A stretch of DNA of 64,000 nucleotides from Liriodendron chinense (GCA_003013855.2 PVNU02003892.1:1860001-1924000); one strand, 5' to 3'; shown: positions 1 to 12,510, counted from the stretch's first letter. Translations and numbers: made by a program. The notes: generated from the sequence alone by a model not told the origin.

Positions 1-450
<450 letters not shown>

Positions 451-464
451 CCTTGTGAAAAATC

Positions 465-1051
465 TAGGGCTCTTAATGGAGTGGGTAAGATCCGAGATCC
501 GATTCACTCCAAATTTGTATAATGTAGATTTGGATCTTAAAATAGGTCCGATTACTTAAATAGACCGGATTTGGATAGTAAAATAGGTTCGATTATTTAA
601 ATGGACCAGATATGTATTCATAGGAACATATCCGTGTTCGATCCAAATACAATTAAGATCCTACTCATTATCACATTACTGTATATGTTATACTCATGTT
701 GGCCATCCGTTTTACAAATTATTTTAGCCATGTCTCAAAATTGAGACATGCCACTCTTAGGTTGACCATACCATAGTAAATAGTGGGATTTGCATCATTT
801 TTTTACTAAATTAAATATATTATATTATATATTTTTTTAGATTTGTAATGGGGTGGATTCGGAACTAGATCCAACCCGAATCCGATGGTTATATGGATTT
901 TGGATCGGAAATGGATCTAACAATTTACAAATTGATCGAATATGGATATCACCTTTTGGATCCGAATCCAATCCGAATTCGTCTACAGATATACGGACTT
1001 GGAGCCGGATCCAACTAGATCCGATAAAGATCTGACCCATTGAGAGCCCTA
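465..1051. mobile_element. hAT-like non-autonomous DNA transposon with 8-bp TSD
   Basis: The element starts with TAGGGCTCTTAATGG and ends with the inverted form ending AGAGCCCTA. It is flanked on both sides by the perfect 8-bp direct repeat GAAAAATC (457-464 and 1052-1059). An 8-bp duplication with short TIRs is the hAT signature. The 587-bp interior has no transposase; it carries two roughly 46-bp direct repeats around 535-620 and many ATCCGAATCC-like words. Confidence 0.8.
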
Positions 1052-1184
1052 GAAAAATCAATGCAAGTTTACATCAGAAATCGACAAATCAATGCAAGTT
1101 TCCACCCTAATGAATGTTTACATATCTGCCTTGTTTTGTGTTAGAGAGAGAAGGAGAGAGGGTTAGTCTGAAATGGACATGGTT

Positions 1185-1559
1185 CTATCTTCTAGGATTA
1201 GCCTGGAAAGGACATGGCTGAGCTATGAAAGACACATGGTCATCACCTGCTACGATCACAAACTTGGTATCTCCTGCCGTCGTCCTCCGAACTGAAATCC
1301 TATGCTGTTGATTCATGCCCTCTGTTTGCATCTCAATCCCACCATCCAGACTCTGCTCCCCAGCGGACTGCCGTCTCCTCAAACACAGGAAAATGATATA
1401 AAGAAGGATCCTTAACCCTACAACAACACCTACAATCATCAGAACTGTCACTATATAACTCTTAGCAGAGTGCAGGCGTTTGCATCCAAACAAAAACCAT
1501 ATACAGGCCATATCAGGATCAGAAAAAAAAAAGAGAAGAAGCCTACGTGGAATAACCAC
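1185..1559 (-). CDS. Small single-pass membrane protein, GLUTAMINE DUMPER-like (tentative)
   Basis: This intronless ORF encodes up to 124 residues; a second start at Met17 is possible. It shows one strong hydrophobic segment at about residues 34-60, followed by RRR (stop-transfer, basic cytosolic side). Near the end are VIVAGDD (101-107) and FIAQP (111-115). GDU proteins of plants are small, intronless, have one transmembrane helix and carry a VIMAG motif followed by a (F/Y)LATP-like stretch; they promote amino-acid export at the plasma membrane. The resemblance in order and length is what I rely on. Against it: the N-terminal WxSPxPYLFGG region of GDUs is not recognisable, and the neighbours are all transposons, so this may be a decayed or captured copy. 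Confidence 0.4.
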   Translation of the reverse strand: MVIPRRLLLFFFSDPDMACIWFLFGCKRLHSAKSYIVTVLMIVGVVVGLRILLYIIFLCLRRRQSAGEQSLDGGIEMQTEGMNQQHRISVRRTTAGDTKFVIVAGDDHVSFIAQPCPFQANPRR

Positions 1560-2226
1560 ACACGACTGCTAAAAGACTCTGGATTTCAAGGTTCCTTGCT
1601 TGGGTTCGTTGGTAAGAATTCTACTCAGGTTTTGCTTTCATTCAGGTTGAAGGTTGGAGGGAGAGGTATGCCTTTAGTGGTACGCTTAGCATACGTTGCC
1701 TAGGGTTCAACGGAGGCGTGCGTATAGTTGTAATATCCAACCAAGACAGGGATTTGTTTTTTCAAAGATGGGGCTGTTCGATTTTATTCCCCCTCCCATT
1801 GAGGAGGAGTGTGGATCGTCTGGGTTGAAGGGGTGGGGAAATTCTGTGCCGTGGTTTCTCATGGGTCCACCTCATTGCTAGCGACACGAGTTCACAAAAT
1901 CAACCGATTTTCTATCTCCAATAGATTACCTGTTACACAACAAAACTTTTAATGTGTAGAACTTCTCTAAACCCACCATGATTCATGTTAGATCTGCACC
2001 ATTCATCAATCTTTTCATATCATTCTAGAGCATGAGCCCAAATATGAGGCACATCCAAAGCTCAAGTTTACCACAACATAGAAAGCAATAGAAATTGAAC
2101 GACTACCATTGAAACCTTCATAAGACCTACCGTGAGGTTTATTTGCCATCTAACCTCTTCATAGGGTTCCACAGATGGGATGAAGGGAAACAAAAAATAT
2201 CAGCTTTTTCCTAGCCTTACGTGGCC
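1560..2226. other. Non-coding stretch, nothing recognised
   Basis: No ORF with recognisable features and no clear repeat ends. The sequence could include the promoter and 5' region of the minus-strand small ORF ending at 1559, but I see no convincing TATA box. Confidence 0.5.
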
Positions 2227-2229
2227 TTA

Positions 2230-2690
2230 AGAAGTTTTCAATGATAGGCATCTAATTCCCACTGTTTCTGTAATGTAATTCCCATTGTTTCCTCTAGTGT
2301 GGCCCACTCGAGCCTTAGATCTATCTCGTTTTTTTTTCTCTTGCCCCAAAAAGATATGGAAAATATAGATGGGCAGTGTGGATCTGACACATACATCATG
2401 ATGGGGACCATATAAGTTACATATGTCAACACTTCTAGTTTTCTTCTCTCCTTGGAACGTATTGCACCACATAGTAAGCAACGAAATTTTTTAATATGTA
2501 AAATTTATGTGGGACACCATGATGTATTTCTTAGATCCACATTGTCCAACTATTTTTTCAGATTATTTTAAGATATAAGCCCAAAAGCAAGGCAGACCTA
2601 AAGCTCTAGTGGATCACACCACACGAAACAATAGGTATTGGAAGCTTATCATTGAAAACTTCTTAGGGCCATAAAACCCTTTAATTAAGC
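2230..2690. repeat. GGGCCCAC-type MITE remnants
   Basis: Two inward-facing halves contain the words common to this family: a line meaning 'topic ATACATCATGATGGGGACC', 'GATTATTTTAAGA', 'AAGCCCAAAAGCAAGGCAGA', and 'ATTGAAAACTTCTTAGGGCC'. Ends and target duplications cannot be read. Non-coding. Confidence 0.5.
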
Positions 2691-2711
2691 TTATATTTGT
2701 ATTTTCTCATC

Positions 2712-3065
2712 ATCTAAGTTTGTGTGACCTTATGAAGAGGTTAGATGATGATGCCTTAAATCTTCATTATGGGTTTGTTGAGGAGTGATTCTTGATCTGG
2801 TAGTCCTTGGGAAATTGAGATTGGACATGATGGTCATGGATCTAGGAGAGTCTTGATCTATGGATCTTAGTATCTTATTAGACCATGACCGTCACAAGTG
2901 CATGAGACACGCCCGTTGACATCAATTAATGAGATGTATAGTTATCTTATGTGAGGAGACTGACTTAGATCAGGATGGACAATCTCCACCATCGATAACC
3001 GACTTCGTGTCGGTTTATGCCCTACCATTACCTTGCACAAGAGTGTGAGTGTGCCATATACAATC
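2712..3065. repeat. Dispersed repeat also present at about 24112-24420
   Basis: Roughly 310 bases align with 24112-24420 in the same orientation: both contain CCTTAAATCTTCATTATG, TTGTTGAGGAGTGATTC, ACCATGAC..T.ACA.GTGCATG, and AGTGTGAGTGT.CCAT. The copy at 24 kb lies in LTR-derived DNA, so this is probably an LTR fragment. No coding capacity. Confidence 0.65.
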
Positions 3066-3199
3066 AGTTCTCAGTCATACATGACTGCTCATGGTTTCTC
3101 TATCTATCTCAGCATTTAAAGTAACAGGTGTTTAGTTTTGATCGAGCTATAAAAAACTTTGGCATGCCCTACACCACACATACACACCAATGACTGAAT

Positions 3200-3365
3200 T
3201 TCAAGACAAATAAGGTATGAGCCCAAAAATAAGCAGCTCCAAATGAAGCAGATATAGAGAAATGGATGGACAACATGGATGTACGATACATTTATAAAGG
3301 TGGGCCCCACAATAAGGGCAACACCATGTTGTTTAAGGCTGGGGCCGCACCTAATCTGCTCCCCT
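3200..3365. repeat. Right half of a Mutator-type MITE
   Basis: Family words (GAGCCCAAAAA, GTGGGCCCCACAATAAGGG) run to a terminus reading CACCTAATCTGCTCCCC, the inverted form of GGGGAGNNGATTAGGTG seen at the ends of intact copies at 21.8 and 39.9 kb. The left half is missing. Confidence 0.55.
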
Positions 3366-4082
3366 CCTAAACTCCTATTGACCATGTTTGTTTTGCTTGT
3401 GTCATGACTTTGGCTCCAGCGGTTGTGGCCCTATCCCCACTTACATGATGAAGTGGTCCAATAATTTAAACCGTTTATTCTCTTTACTACCATAAACAAG
3501 GTATTTTTACATAAGCATGCTTCATCAATCAAGATCCTGCCTTCTGATTTTTAGAGTCAAATGCCAACCAACAGAAATTTATTTTCCTTGCTCAAAATTC
3601 ATCTGCAAGGTGGTGATGGTCACTATCATTCGTGCGCTCTCGTCTTAAGTTTCCTATGATATCTTCCACAAAGTAGAAACATCTTACACAGGTTTGTGTA
3701 ACCATGCAAATCACCATCATTCTATTGATTGGTCGAAGCCTACCATCAACCGGTTAGAAATAGCAAAAAAATTGTCCAAAGAGGAAACTTCTAAATTCGA
3801 CCCGTTCAACCATAACTGTCAGATCGGTCGGAGCATCGTGCTGACTGGTCGGTGACCAGCTTAAAATGCCTAAAAATCGTCCAGAGACCAACTGTGCAAA
3901 TTTGTCTATTGTCCGACCGGCCAGCCACAACCAGTGACCAGTCGGAGAACCCTGTTTTAACATAATTTGAAGGCTGCGCCAACAATCTCCATCGAGGCTT
4001 CAAACGAAAAATCCATCCTCCTTACTTTTTTCATCATCTCAACTTCAACATAGCTCTATCGTTTCTCATGCCTCCATCAACT

Positions 4083-5428
4083 TTATCCTTGCACTTTCAC
4101 ACCCATTGATGCTCTTCTCATGTGGCTCTTGGGCACTTGCCACATACAAACAACTGTGGATCCTGCTGTCGATCTCATAGCTCGACCATGAAATGTGCTC
4201 CTGATCAACTTGTAAATATGGATACACCTCTGTGACTTCATCCACACGAGTGCCCCCTTCATCACTTTACAATACCGATCGCGACCGATGAAACTGAACA
4301 CTTTTGCCTCAATTGCACCAAGAGAGATCACATTCTTCTTTATCTTGGGGACATGCTTCACATCTTCAGGAACTCGTTTGATCCTATCGAACATCTTGAT
4401 GCGCACTGAACTAATACCCACCACCTTGTGAGCATAGTCATTGCCCAAAGACACTGATCCACCATCATACGCTCTATATGTCAAAAATGAACTATGGTTA
4501 GGACAAACATAACATAATGCACCTGAATCGAAAGCTACTCTCCACCGAGAGACCCCTTGTCGGATATAATCGATACATCATAAACTTCACCACCGTCCAC
4601 TATGGTATTAGCTCCCTCCCCAGAAGAATTTTCAGACTTCTCTTGCTTCAATTTGAGATTTTGACAATTCTCCTTCATGTGGCCTTCCTGTCAACAATTC
4701 CAGCACCGCACCTTGGCCTTCCCTTTACCTTTGGATTTAGATCCTAATTTAGAATATCCTCCATCGTGCTCAAAATTTATTCCCCTCATAATCAGTGCTT
4801 CTGAGCAAGAATGAGAACCCATGCCACCACTTTTCTTTCTCATCGCCCTTGCCTGGAGGGCTGAGAAAACGGTCTTAATGTTAATTGTCTCTCTCACTAC
4901 GCGCAAAGAGTTCCTGAATGACTCATATCAATCTGGAAATGAATTCAACAGGATGTATGCTTGATATTCATCTTTCATCGGTTTATCTATCTCCACCAAC
5001 TTACAAACCAACTGATTGAACATGTTAATGTGGTCTTCCACATCCGTCCCTTCCGCCATCTTAAAGGTGAAAAGTTGCATTATTAGATATATCTGGTTCT
5101 TTAGAGATTTATTCGCGTATACTTTTTCTAACTTGGATATTGTATTAGCTGTAGTCTTCTCCTTCATGATGTGATAGATGACATCATCCTTCAAGCTCAA
5201 CAGGATTGAGGTTCTGACTTTTTTGTCAAGCTTTTTTCACTCATCCTCTTTCATAGTCTCAGGTCGCTTTCTAAGAGCCTTTTCGAGCCCTTGCTGAGTT
5301 AGGAGGGCTTTGATTTTCACCTTCCACAGTTCATAGTTATTTTTGTCGAAGAACTTTTCTATATTGAATCTCGGGCTTGATGTCATGCGCTCGTCTCAGA
5401 TTCCAAATTTTGTCCACCCCAATGATAG
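4083..5428 (-). pseudogene. copia gag-pol remnant
   Basis: Three broken reading frames follow one another on the minus strand. 4928-5200 encodes a gag (UBN2-type) segment with HIMKEKT, LEKVYANKSLKNQIYL and AEGTDVEDHINMFNQLV. 4691-4906 leads into a CCHC zinc knuckle, but an in-frame TGA follows the second cysteine (CWNC-stop-QEGHMKENC), so the knuckle is interrupted. 4083-4484 resembles the copia protease/gag-pre-integrase junction (GGSVSLGNDYAHKVVGI, KKNVISLGAIEAKVFSF). Frameshifts and stops separate the pieces, and catalytic domains of pol are missing. It is non-functional. Confidence 0.8.
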
Positions 5429-5441
5429 CTCTGATACCACT
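5429..5441 (-). other. Primer-binding site of the copia element
   Basis: On the minus strand the base run just inside the LTR reads TGGTATCAGAGCT, complementary to the 3' end of plant initiator tRNA-Met, the usual primer of copia elements. It directly adjoins the LTR end reading CCCCAACA. Confidence 0.85.
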
Positions 5442-5671
5442 TGTTGGGGAAACTGACCTGTAGCGGAAGCAAACCAAACACAGAGTATGGAATCAAACAA
5501 GCAACACAACATAATCAATCACATACAATTAACCACGTAGAGACAATCCAATTTTAACGTGAAAAAACCCCCCACATGTAAGAATCCAGGGCACAAAGCA
5601 AATCTACTATGAATAAGAAGATTACAGAGATAAAAACACCCATAAGCAAGGAACCTAAGAGAAAACTCAAG

Positions 5672-5703
<32 letters not shown>

Positions 5704-6112
5704 ACCATGTCCCCACACCCTAATACAATTAGAAAACCTTGGACACCTTATGATACCATCTAAGTTTGGATTAGAGCCATATAAATAGCAAACAACCCGA
5801 AAATAGAAATGTCTTATGTAGATTTGCATAACCACGCAAACCACTGTCATTCTGTCAATCGATTGGAGTCTATTGACGATCGGTTGGAAATAGCAAAAAA
5901 CTATCCAAAAAGGAAACTTCTCAATTCGACCCGTTCAACCACAACTGCCAACCGGTCAGAGCATCCTGTTAACTTGATCGGCGACCGATCTGAAATGCTC
6001 GAAAATTATCCAAAGACCAATTGTGCAAATCTGTCCATAGTTCGACAGGTCGGCCACTACCAGCGACCGATCGAAGGACCTGTTTCAGCATAGTTTGAAG
6101 GCTTCTCCAACT
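5442..6112 (-). repeat. 5' LTR of the copia element
   Basis: The inner boundary is fixed by the primer-binding site and the CCCCAACA end. The outer boundary is inferred from the partner LTR, where TGTTGG begins at 3984 on the minus strand; here the first base is mutated. It carries a TC microsatellite (about 5673-5700) and a cluster of short palindromic words such as CCGGTC and CGATCGG (5855-6100). Confidence 0.7.
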
Positions 6113-6290
6113 GAGATATCCAAAGTGCTGTGGTCACCATGCAATCGCTTGTGGCCTCGCAATCTTCTTCCATTTTCCTGAGCATAATGGGATGCGGATT
6201 GCGGATGACCCCAAACATGGCGTCATTTTATTGGCAATGTGCCCCTGTTAGAGATGGAGCCACACTAAGATTGGGTAGTGACTTTTAGTG
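6113..6290. other. Short unique stretch, nothing recognised
   Basis: Between the copia LTR and the first member of the local duplication. No ORF or repeat ends seen. Confidence 0.4.
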
Positions 6291-7545
6291 CCGACGTTAG
6301 TTAGTGCTGGAAAAGCTCTATAGGCCCCACTATGATGTATGTGTTTTATCCATGTTGATCGAACACCCACCATTAAAAACTTAAAGGCCACAAAAGTTTT
6401 GGATCGAGACAACATTTATGTTTTCCATTCATCCAAGTCTCTGTAACCTATTCAACCGGTTGGATGGCAAATAAGCGTAACAGTGGACCTTAGGAAGTTT
6501 TTAACGGTGTGATGTTTTTAGTGGTGTGGACCACTTGAGATTTGGATCAGCTTTATTTTTGGGCTCACACCCTAAAATGAGTTAACAATATGACTAAACA
6601 ATATGGGTAAAACAAATACATCATGGTTGGCCCAGAAAGCTTTTCTGGCAGTCACATGGGCATGGGAAGGGTCACTACTGCTCAATTCGAGTGAGTCCCC
6701 TAGAGCATGGTGTAAAGGACCCGAATTGTATATAAGTTATCCCTGCTAGTGCCCAAGTTGCTACTAGTCGATGCTCTGTAGGCTCCACCATGATTTATGT
6801 GTTTTATCCACACCATTTATCCATTTGACAGATCTGTCTAAGCTACAAGCTCAAATGAGGTAAATCTAATCATCTCAGATGGACCACACTACAGGAAACT
6901 AGTGGTGATTGAAAGCCCACCATTAAAAGTTTCCCCACGTCCATTGTAATGTTATTTTCCATCCAAACTGAACTAGATCTAAGGATGATGCTTGATCCAA
7001 AACTTTTGTGGCCGCATGAAGTTTTTAATGGTGGATGTTCGATCACCACTTTTTCTAGCGGTGTGGTCCACCTGAGAGTTGGATCTGTCTCATTTTTGGG
7101 CTAATGCCCTAAAACGAGCTGGTAAAATGGAAGAGAATTATAAAACTGAAATTGAGTTGTTCATATAGTGGCCCACTTTAGCCGGATCTTAAACCAATAG
7201 AAAATAGTAAAATCATATTTTATATATGGACAGTACTTTAGATATTTAATTTAAAATTAAAAACATTATTTTTAAATTGTTCTACCCAGCATCATATTAT
7301 CAAATCTTTGTTGTAGAGCAGCTCGAGGTGCTTTTTTCATCGTCCATGGAGACACGTGTCATGATCTCCTGGGCTGAGTCGAATACATTCGTTTTGTTCC
7401 TCACAGGCGGCTCGACAACAACAGGATAATCACGTGCCGCTTCCATTTCCCAACAGGATAATCACGTGCCGCTTGACATTGTTCAGAAATCTCCAATATG
7501 GTATATATTAAAAAAATCTAAACCATTCATCAGGTGGGTCCTACC
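6290..7545. repeat. Local segmental duplication, copy 1 (uninterrupted)
   Basis: This copy contains, in order, MITE A (about 6295-6710), MITE B (about 6755-7130) and a unique-looking segment C (about 7130-7545). The same order recurs at 7945-8440 (A), 9165-9540 (B), and 9590-9712 plus 20083-20625 (C, split by a transposon). Shared C words include AAACCAATAGAAAATAGTAA, GGACAGTACTTT, GATCTCCTGGGCTGAGTCGA and CTCCAATATGGTA. It therefore acts as an empty-site reference for the insertions in copy 2. Confidence 0.8.
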
Positions 7546-7944
7546 GTTTTGGTCCATCTGAGATTTGTATCTGCTTCATTTTTTGGACTGAGAATGGACG
7601 GCGTGGATATACAGTGAATACATCAAGTCAGGTCCCAACCACATCGCTGGTTCCGGGTGGCAGCTAAGTCGCGATGCTCCACTCCAACGATTTGCGCGCG
7701 TGGAGTGAAGATGCCATTCGCGGGACGCGTGCCAGCGTGGCACACGTGTACTAGATGCCGACCGTTTATCGCGTTGGCCTCCTTGAACATTCCATCATCC
7801 AAACATCAGGCCGTTAAAATCATTAGGTTAATTGGGCACACGAGCGTGGCAACAAACGTACGGTTGACAAAAAGACTACCTGATAAATGGGCCTTCTTCA
7901 TTATTTCACGCCCAGGCATGTTCACAGTGTCTCCAACCTAATGA
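7546..7944. other. Unique spacer between duplication copies
   Basis: Relatively GC-rich compared with its surroundings and containing several ACGTG-type words (CACGTG, ACGCGTG). One 94-residue frame (7657-7941) crosses it but shows no recognisable domain; I do not call it a gene. Confidence 0.4.
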
Positions 7945-8470
7945 TGTCAGTGCTGGAAAAGCTCTATAGACCTTACCATGATGTATGTGTTTTTTCCGGG
8001 TTGTATCCATCCATTTTTCTAGCTCTTAAAAAATTAGGCACATCCAAATCTCGCTTGACCAAACCACGTGAAACAGTGGTGATCGAACACCCACCATTGA
8101 AAACTTAGAGGCCCCAAAAGTTTTCGGTTGAGATGACATTTATGGTTTCCCTTCATCAAGTCTTTGTAACCTAATCAACCTATTGGATGGTAAATAAGCA
8201 TTACAGTAGACATTAGGAAGTTTTAAATGGTGGGTGTTACATCACCACTATTTCTTATGCTTTGGTCCACTTGAGATTTGGATCTGTTTAATTTTAGGCT
8301 CACACCCTAAAATGAGTTGACAAAATGGTTGGACAATGTGAGTAAAACAAATACATTATGGTGGGCTCAAAAACCTTTTCTGGCAGTCACATGGGCATAC
8401 GATGGGTTACTTCTGCTTAATTTGAGTGAGTCCCCCCATAATATAGGTGGAAAGAGACTTGAATTGCATA
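7945..8470. repeat. Local segmental duplication, copy 2, MITE A part
   Basis: It aligns with about 6295-6735 (AGTGCTGGAAAAGCTCTATAG, CTTTTCTGGCAGTCACATGG, GAGTGAGTCCCC, GAATTG.ATAT). The alignment stops exactly at the start of the solo LTR at 8471. Confidence 0.75.
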
Positions 8471-9147
8471 TGTTGTGAGTGAATCAGCACTAATCCTAAG
8501 GTAATAATAAATCTGAATCAACTCTAGGTGTTAGAAATTCAGATCTAATACTACCGTCAATCCGTACAATTTGCGAAAGTAAGTTCAACAAAGATAAAAT
8601 AATTGAATAAATTAAAATAATCAAATAATAAAGCAATCAACTATAGAACACGAGATATTTTAATGTGGAAAACTCTTATGGGAAAAAATCATGATACAAA
8701 GCGACAAAGACTCACTATAATAAAAACCTTAGAGTTATACACCAATCTCCTTCTTCGATTACAGATGTACTCAATTTTCCCTTGCGATGCATACTTTTAG
8801 AAAACCCTAAATCCTTTAAGAAAATTTCTTCTCAAGCCCTTACAAGTGTAGAAACTCTCTCTCTTTGTAAAATCTTTGCCCTTTAAAAGAAAACTCTTAT
8901 TTCGATCTCCTACCTTAAGCCTTAATTCGTAATTAGGCTTAAATACTTGGATTTGCGCATAATCACTCAATTCGATGGTTGCACCTTCAGTTGACCAAGT
9001 TTTCAAGAGAGAGTATTGATAGATTGAAAACATTACTCGATTGATCAAGAATCACCACAGCAAGGTTTAGTTGACCTTGGCATTTTTTGGTTGACCGAAT
9101 CGCACCTGGAGGCAAAAAGAGAAGAATGTAAAGCATCTTGCATAACA
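8471..9147 (-). mobile_element. Solo LTR (copia-type), with empty site in the paralogous copy
   Basis: The segment begins TGTTGTGAG and ends GCATAACA, the TG...CA form of LTRs. It interrupts copy 2 of the local duplication exactly where copy 1 (near 6732) reads on without it. Flanking bases GCATA (8466-8470) and ATATA (9148-9152) are consistent with a diverged 5-bp duplication of the TATA-rich target. On the minus strand it contains the wording typical of copia LTR R regions (…TTTTTTCCCATAAGAGTTTTCCACATT), so it reads leftwards. No internal coding region remains; LTR-LTR recombination is the usual explanation. Confidence 0.75.
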
Positions 9148-9152
9148 ATATA

Positions 9153-9703
9153 GTTACCCTCCTAAGGCCTAAGTTGCTACTATTCACACTTTGTGGGCTC
9201 CACCATGATATATGTGTTTTATCCACACTATTCATCCATTTTGACATATCTTTCAAAGCTACAGGTTCAAATGAGATAAATCCAAATCTCAGGTGGACCA
9301 CATTATAGGAAACTAGTGGTGATTGAAAGCTTACCATTAAGCTTCCTCAGGCCCATTGTAATGGTTATTTGCCATCCAAACAAAATTAGATCTAAGGTCC
9401 TTATCCATGCTTGTCCAAAACTTTTATTAGCTCATGAAGTTTTTAATGATCCACCTAGGATTTGCATCTGTCTCATTTTTGGGCTAATGCCCTAAAATGA
9501 TCTGGCAAGATGGATGGACAGTACTGGATAAAACACATACAACCATGCATAAGGAATATTTAATTCAAAATTAAACTGTCAATTGCAGCCTTATACTCAA
9601 GAGAATTATATAACTTAAATTGAGTTGTTCCTATAGTGGTCAACTTTAGCCAGATCTTAAACCAATAGAAAATAGTAAAATCATATTTTATTGTCAGATT
9701 ATG
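9153..9703. repeat. Local segmental duplication, copy 2, MITE B and start of segment C
   Basis: It aligns with about 6745-7235 (AAGTTGCTACTA, GGCTCCACCATGAT, AAACTAGTGGTGATTGAAAGC, and AAACCAATAGAAAATAGTAA). Segment C is then cut by the Mutator-like element at 9713 and resumes at 20083. Confidence 0.75.
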
Positions 9704-9712
9704 GATAGCTTG
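9704..9712. repeat. Left target-site duplication of the large MULE
   Basis: GATAGCTTG, repeated perfectly at 20074-20082 on the other side of the element. Nine base pairs is the diagnostic duplication length of Mutator-like transposons. Confidence 0.9.
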
Positions 9713-10438
<726 letters not shown>

Positions 10439-10884
10439 CATTGTAGAGGGAACCTGATTTGATTTTCAAAGGAGTACGGTCAATGAAATTCCATAGGGAC
10501 ATAATACGGTAGAGCCATGTCTGTACACCGAACATAACTGGGTTATCCATCAATCTGAACTGTCCAACTTGTGGGCCTCATTATGGATGGATGGTATGTA
10601 GAAATTCATACTTATCACAAGACTATAGACACCACTTAATTCTTACATAGTTCCAGCACTTCAACGGTTGACCATTCACTATTTTTCTTAACCACCGTTG
10701 ATCGGAGGCCATTGTGTTAGATGGCTAGGATGAATCAGTTTACTTACGTAGTGGGTCTCACTAGATGGACAATCCCGATTAAAAGATAACCCTGCCACGT
10801 GCTATGTATCTCTATGACTGGATGGACAGCGTGGATAAAACACATACATCACTGTGGGCCTACCCTGTTGCATCTCTTGGCAGC
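10439..10884. other. Stretch between two left-TIR copies, unknown
   Basis: It has no match to the right TIR. Near its end it carries MITE-type words (GGATGGACAGCGTGGATAAAA, cut here at the family core, and CATACATCACTGTGGGCC). Possibly a separate insertion or filler sequence from a rearrangement. No ORF recognised. Confidence 0.4.
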
Positions 10885-10901
10885 CATTCCAGCAGCAGCT
10901 C

Positions 10902-10935
<34 letters not shown>

Positions 10936-11587
10936 ATGTTGAATGTCAAAACCCTAATCAGGGTTTTGTGATGGTGGCCGTATTTGGGGGTTTTCATTCA
11001 ATCCCTAATAAGATTTTTTAGGGTTTGAATTTTGAAATTTCTTATTGGGGGTCTTCAAATTTGATTCCCAAAATGGTGGCTGTATTTAGGAATTTTCATT
11101 TTTCACTGTTTGAATTTTAAAATCCCTAATCAAGGGTCGTTGAATTCGACTACCTAATTAGGAATTTCTTCTTGCAAATGTGTTTCTAGTTCATGAATAT
11201 TTATTTTAGATTTCATTTTCTCTGGATTTTTTTTTCTTTGAAGTTCTTCTTTCAGATTGGAATAATTTCACATGGTACCATATTTGGGGATTTTCGTTTT
11301 TCAATACATAATTAGAATTTTACAGATTTGAATTTCGAAATCCCTAATCGGGTGTCTTGAAACTAATCTCTATTTCCTTGACTTTTATTCTAACCATCTT
11401 TTTTGGGTTTTGAATTGGTTGTTATAGGTATGGAGTCACTCCATATACCCCATTAAAGGATCTTTTATTTGAATTTGAATTGATTGTATGAGCTTTCGTT
11501 TTTTTTATACTTTTAAATGGGTTTTATGGTTCACTAGCCCTCACTAACACATGGGTTTTATGTTTTTATGCATGCACAATTAACATA
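10885..11587. repeat. Second, diverged copy of the inner MULE TIR sequence
   Basis: It begins with GCAGCAG and a CT run (about 10901-10935), then TTGAATGTCAAAACCCTAAT, matching the right arm just inside its microsatellite. It continues through AAATGGGTTTTATGG.T.ACTA and CCTCACTAACA.ATGGGTTTT, which appear inverted at about 18890-18960. Divergence is higher than in the outer TIR. Confidence 0.65.
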
Positions 11588-12510
11588 GGGTTCTCCATCA
11601 CTAATCTTCATCTATTCAAAACTCCATTGCATGTGATTATTTCCTTGAATTTATCATTAATTTGATACCATTTGTTCCTTTTGTTTTCACATTGCGGTTT
11701 TTTCTTCGTAGGGATTGACCGATGACTGATGAGGAGCGGAGGGGCACATTCTACATATCTATGTACATGAGAAGCAATGGTAGCATGTAAAATGTGTTTA
11801 ACAAGAAATGCACCAATAGTCCACACCCAAGGGAGAAAAGACAAGATTTGATGGTTGTGATGTCTCTGTTTGAGATGATGGTCCATACATGATGGGAACA
11901 AAATTGAAGTTCATTCCCAAGTAGTTATTATTCAGTTTGCAATTAGACATCTTTAATTGATGCTAGTGCTAACAGGGGCTGTGATGTCTTTCTGTTTGAT
12001 ATGATGGTGCCAGCAGGGATATGTTATTGGAACTTTTTGCTGTGGTGGTAGGCAGTTATGGCTTCTATGTTGATTGGAGTTAGGAGGCTCGATTGTGGAG
12101 TTTGTTTGTTATGGGAGGAAGCCTGTTTTTGGGCTGTTTGGCTGTGGATCAAGTGGGGTTGGTGTTTCTTGGCTGCAATGACATGGTTACCGACAGTTGG
12201 GAGAGCCTTCATAATGCTTTGTGCAATTGATTTTAGTTTCTTTTTGTGGATGTTTTTGGGCTCTCGATTTTTTGGGTTGGGTCCATTTTTTTTTAAGCCA
12301 ATCAAAGTTGGGGTATATGATAGGTGAGGCCCGATTCTTTTTGTGGCGCCCACCCGAATCCTTTGTATATATGATAGGTGAGGTCCGATTCTTTTTGTGG
12401 AGCCCACCCAAATCTGTTGTATATGATAGGTGATGCCTGATTCTTTTTGGGGCGCCCGCCTGAATCTATTTTATTTGATAGGTGAGGCCCAATTCTATAA
12501 TGCAAAACAT
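11588..12510. repeat. Left arm of an internal 0.9-kb inverted repeat
   Basis: The inverse of this arm is found at about 14455-15391: for example TCACTAATCTTCATCTA versus TAGATGAAGATTAGTAATGG, and GAGGGGCACATT versus AATGTGCCCCTC. Frames of about 97-129 residues in the two arms are mirror relatives of each other, not genes. Its distal part holds tandem copies of a roughly 53-bp unit (about 12305-12490, core GATAGGTGAGGCCCGATTC). Confidence 0.7.

Larger units (their letters stand above)
3674..6112 (-). mobile_element. Degenerate Ty1-copia retrotransposon (deletion derivative)
   Basis: On the minus strand the order is 5' LTR (5442-6112), primer-binding site, gag remnants, zinc knuckle, a gag-pre-integrase remnant, then a partial 3' LTR (about 3674-3984). 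The two LTRs align over about 300 bases (for example AGGAAACTTCT and AATTCGACCCGTTCAACCA in both). Integrase, reverse transcriptase and RNase H are absent, so most of pol has been deleted. No target duplication is readable because the left LTR is truncated. Confidence 0.8.

Noticed and set aside
11608..11901. A 97-residue minus frame similar to a 129-residue plus frame at 14968-15357
   Set aside because: The two are mirror images because they sit in arms of the same inverted repeat; no domain, and frames are not conserved beyond the repeat.
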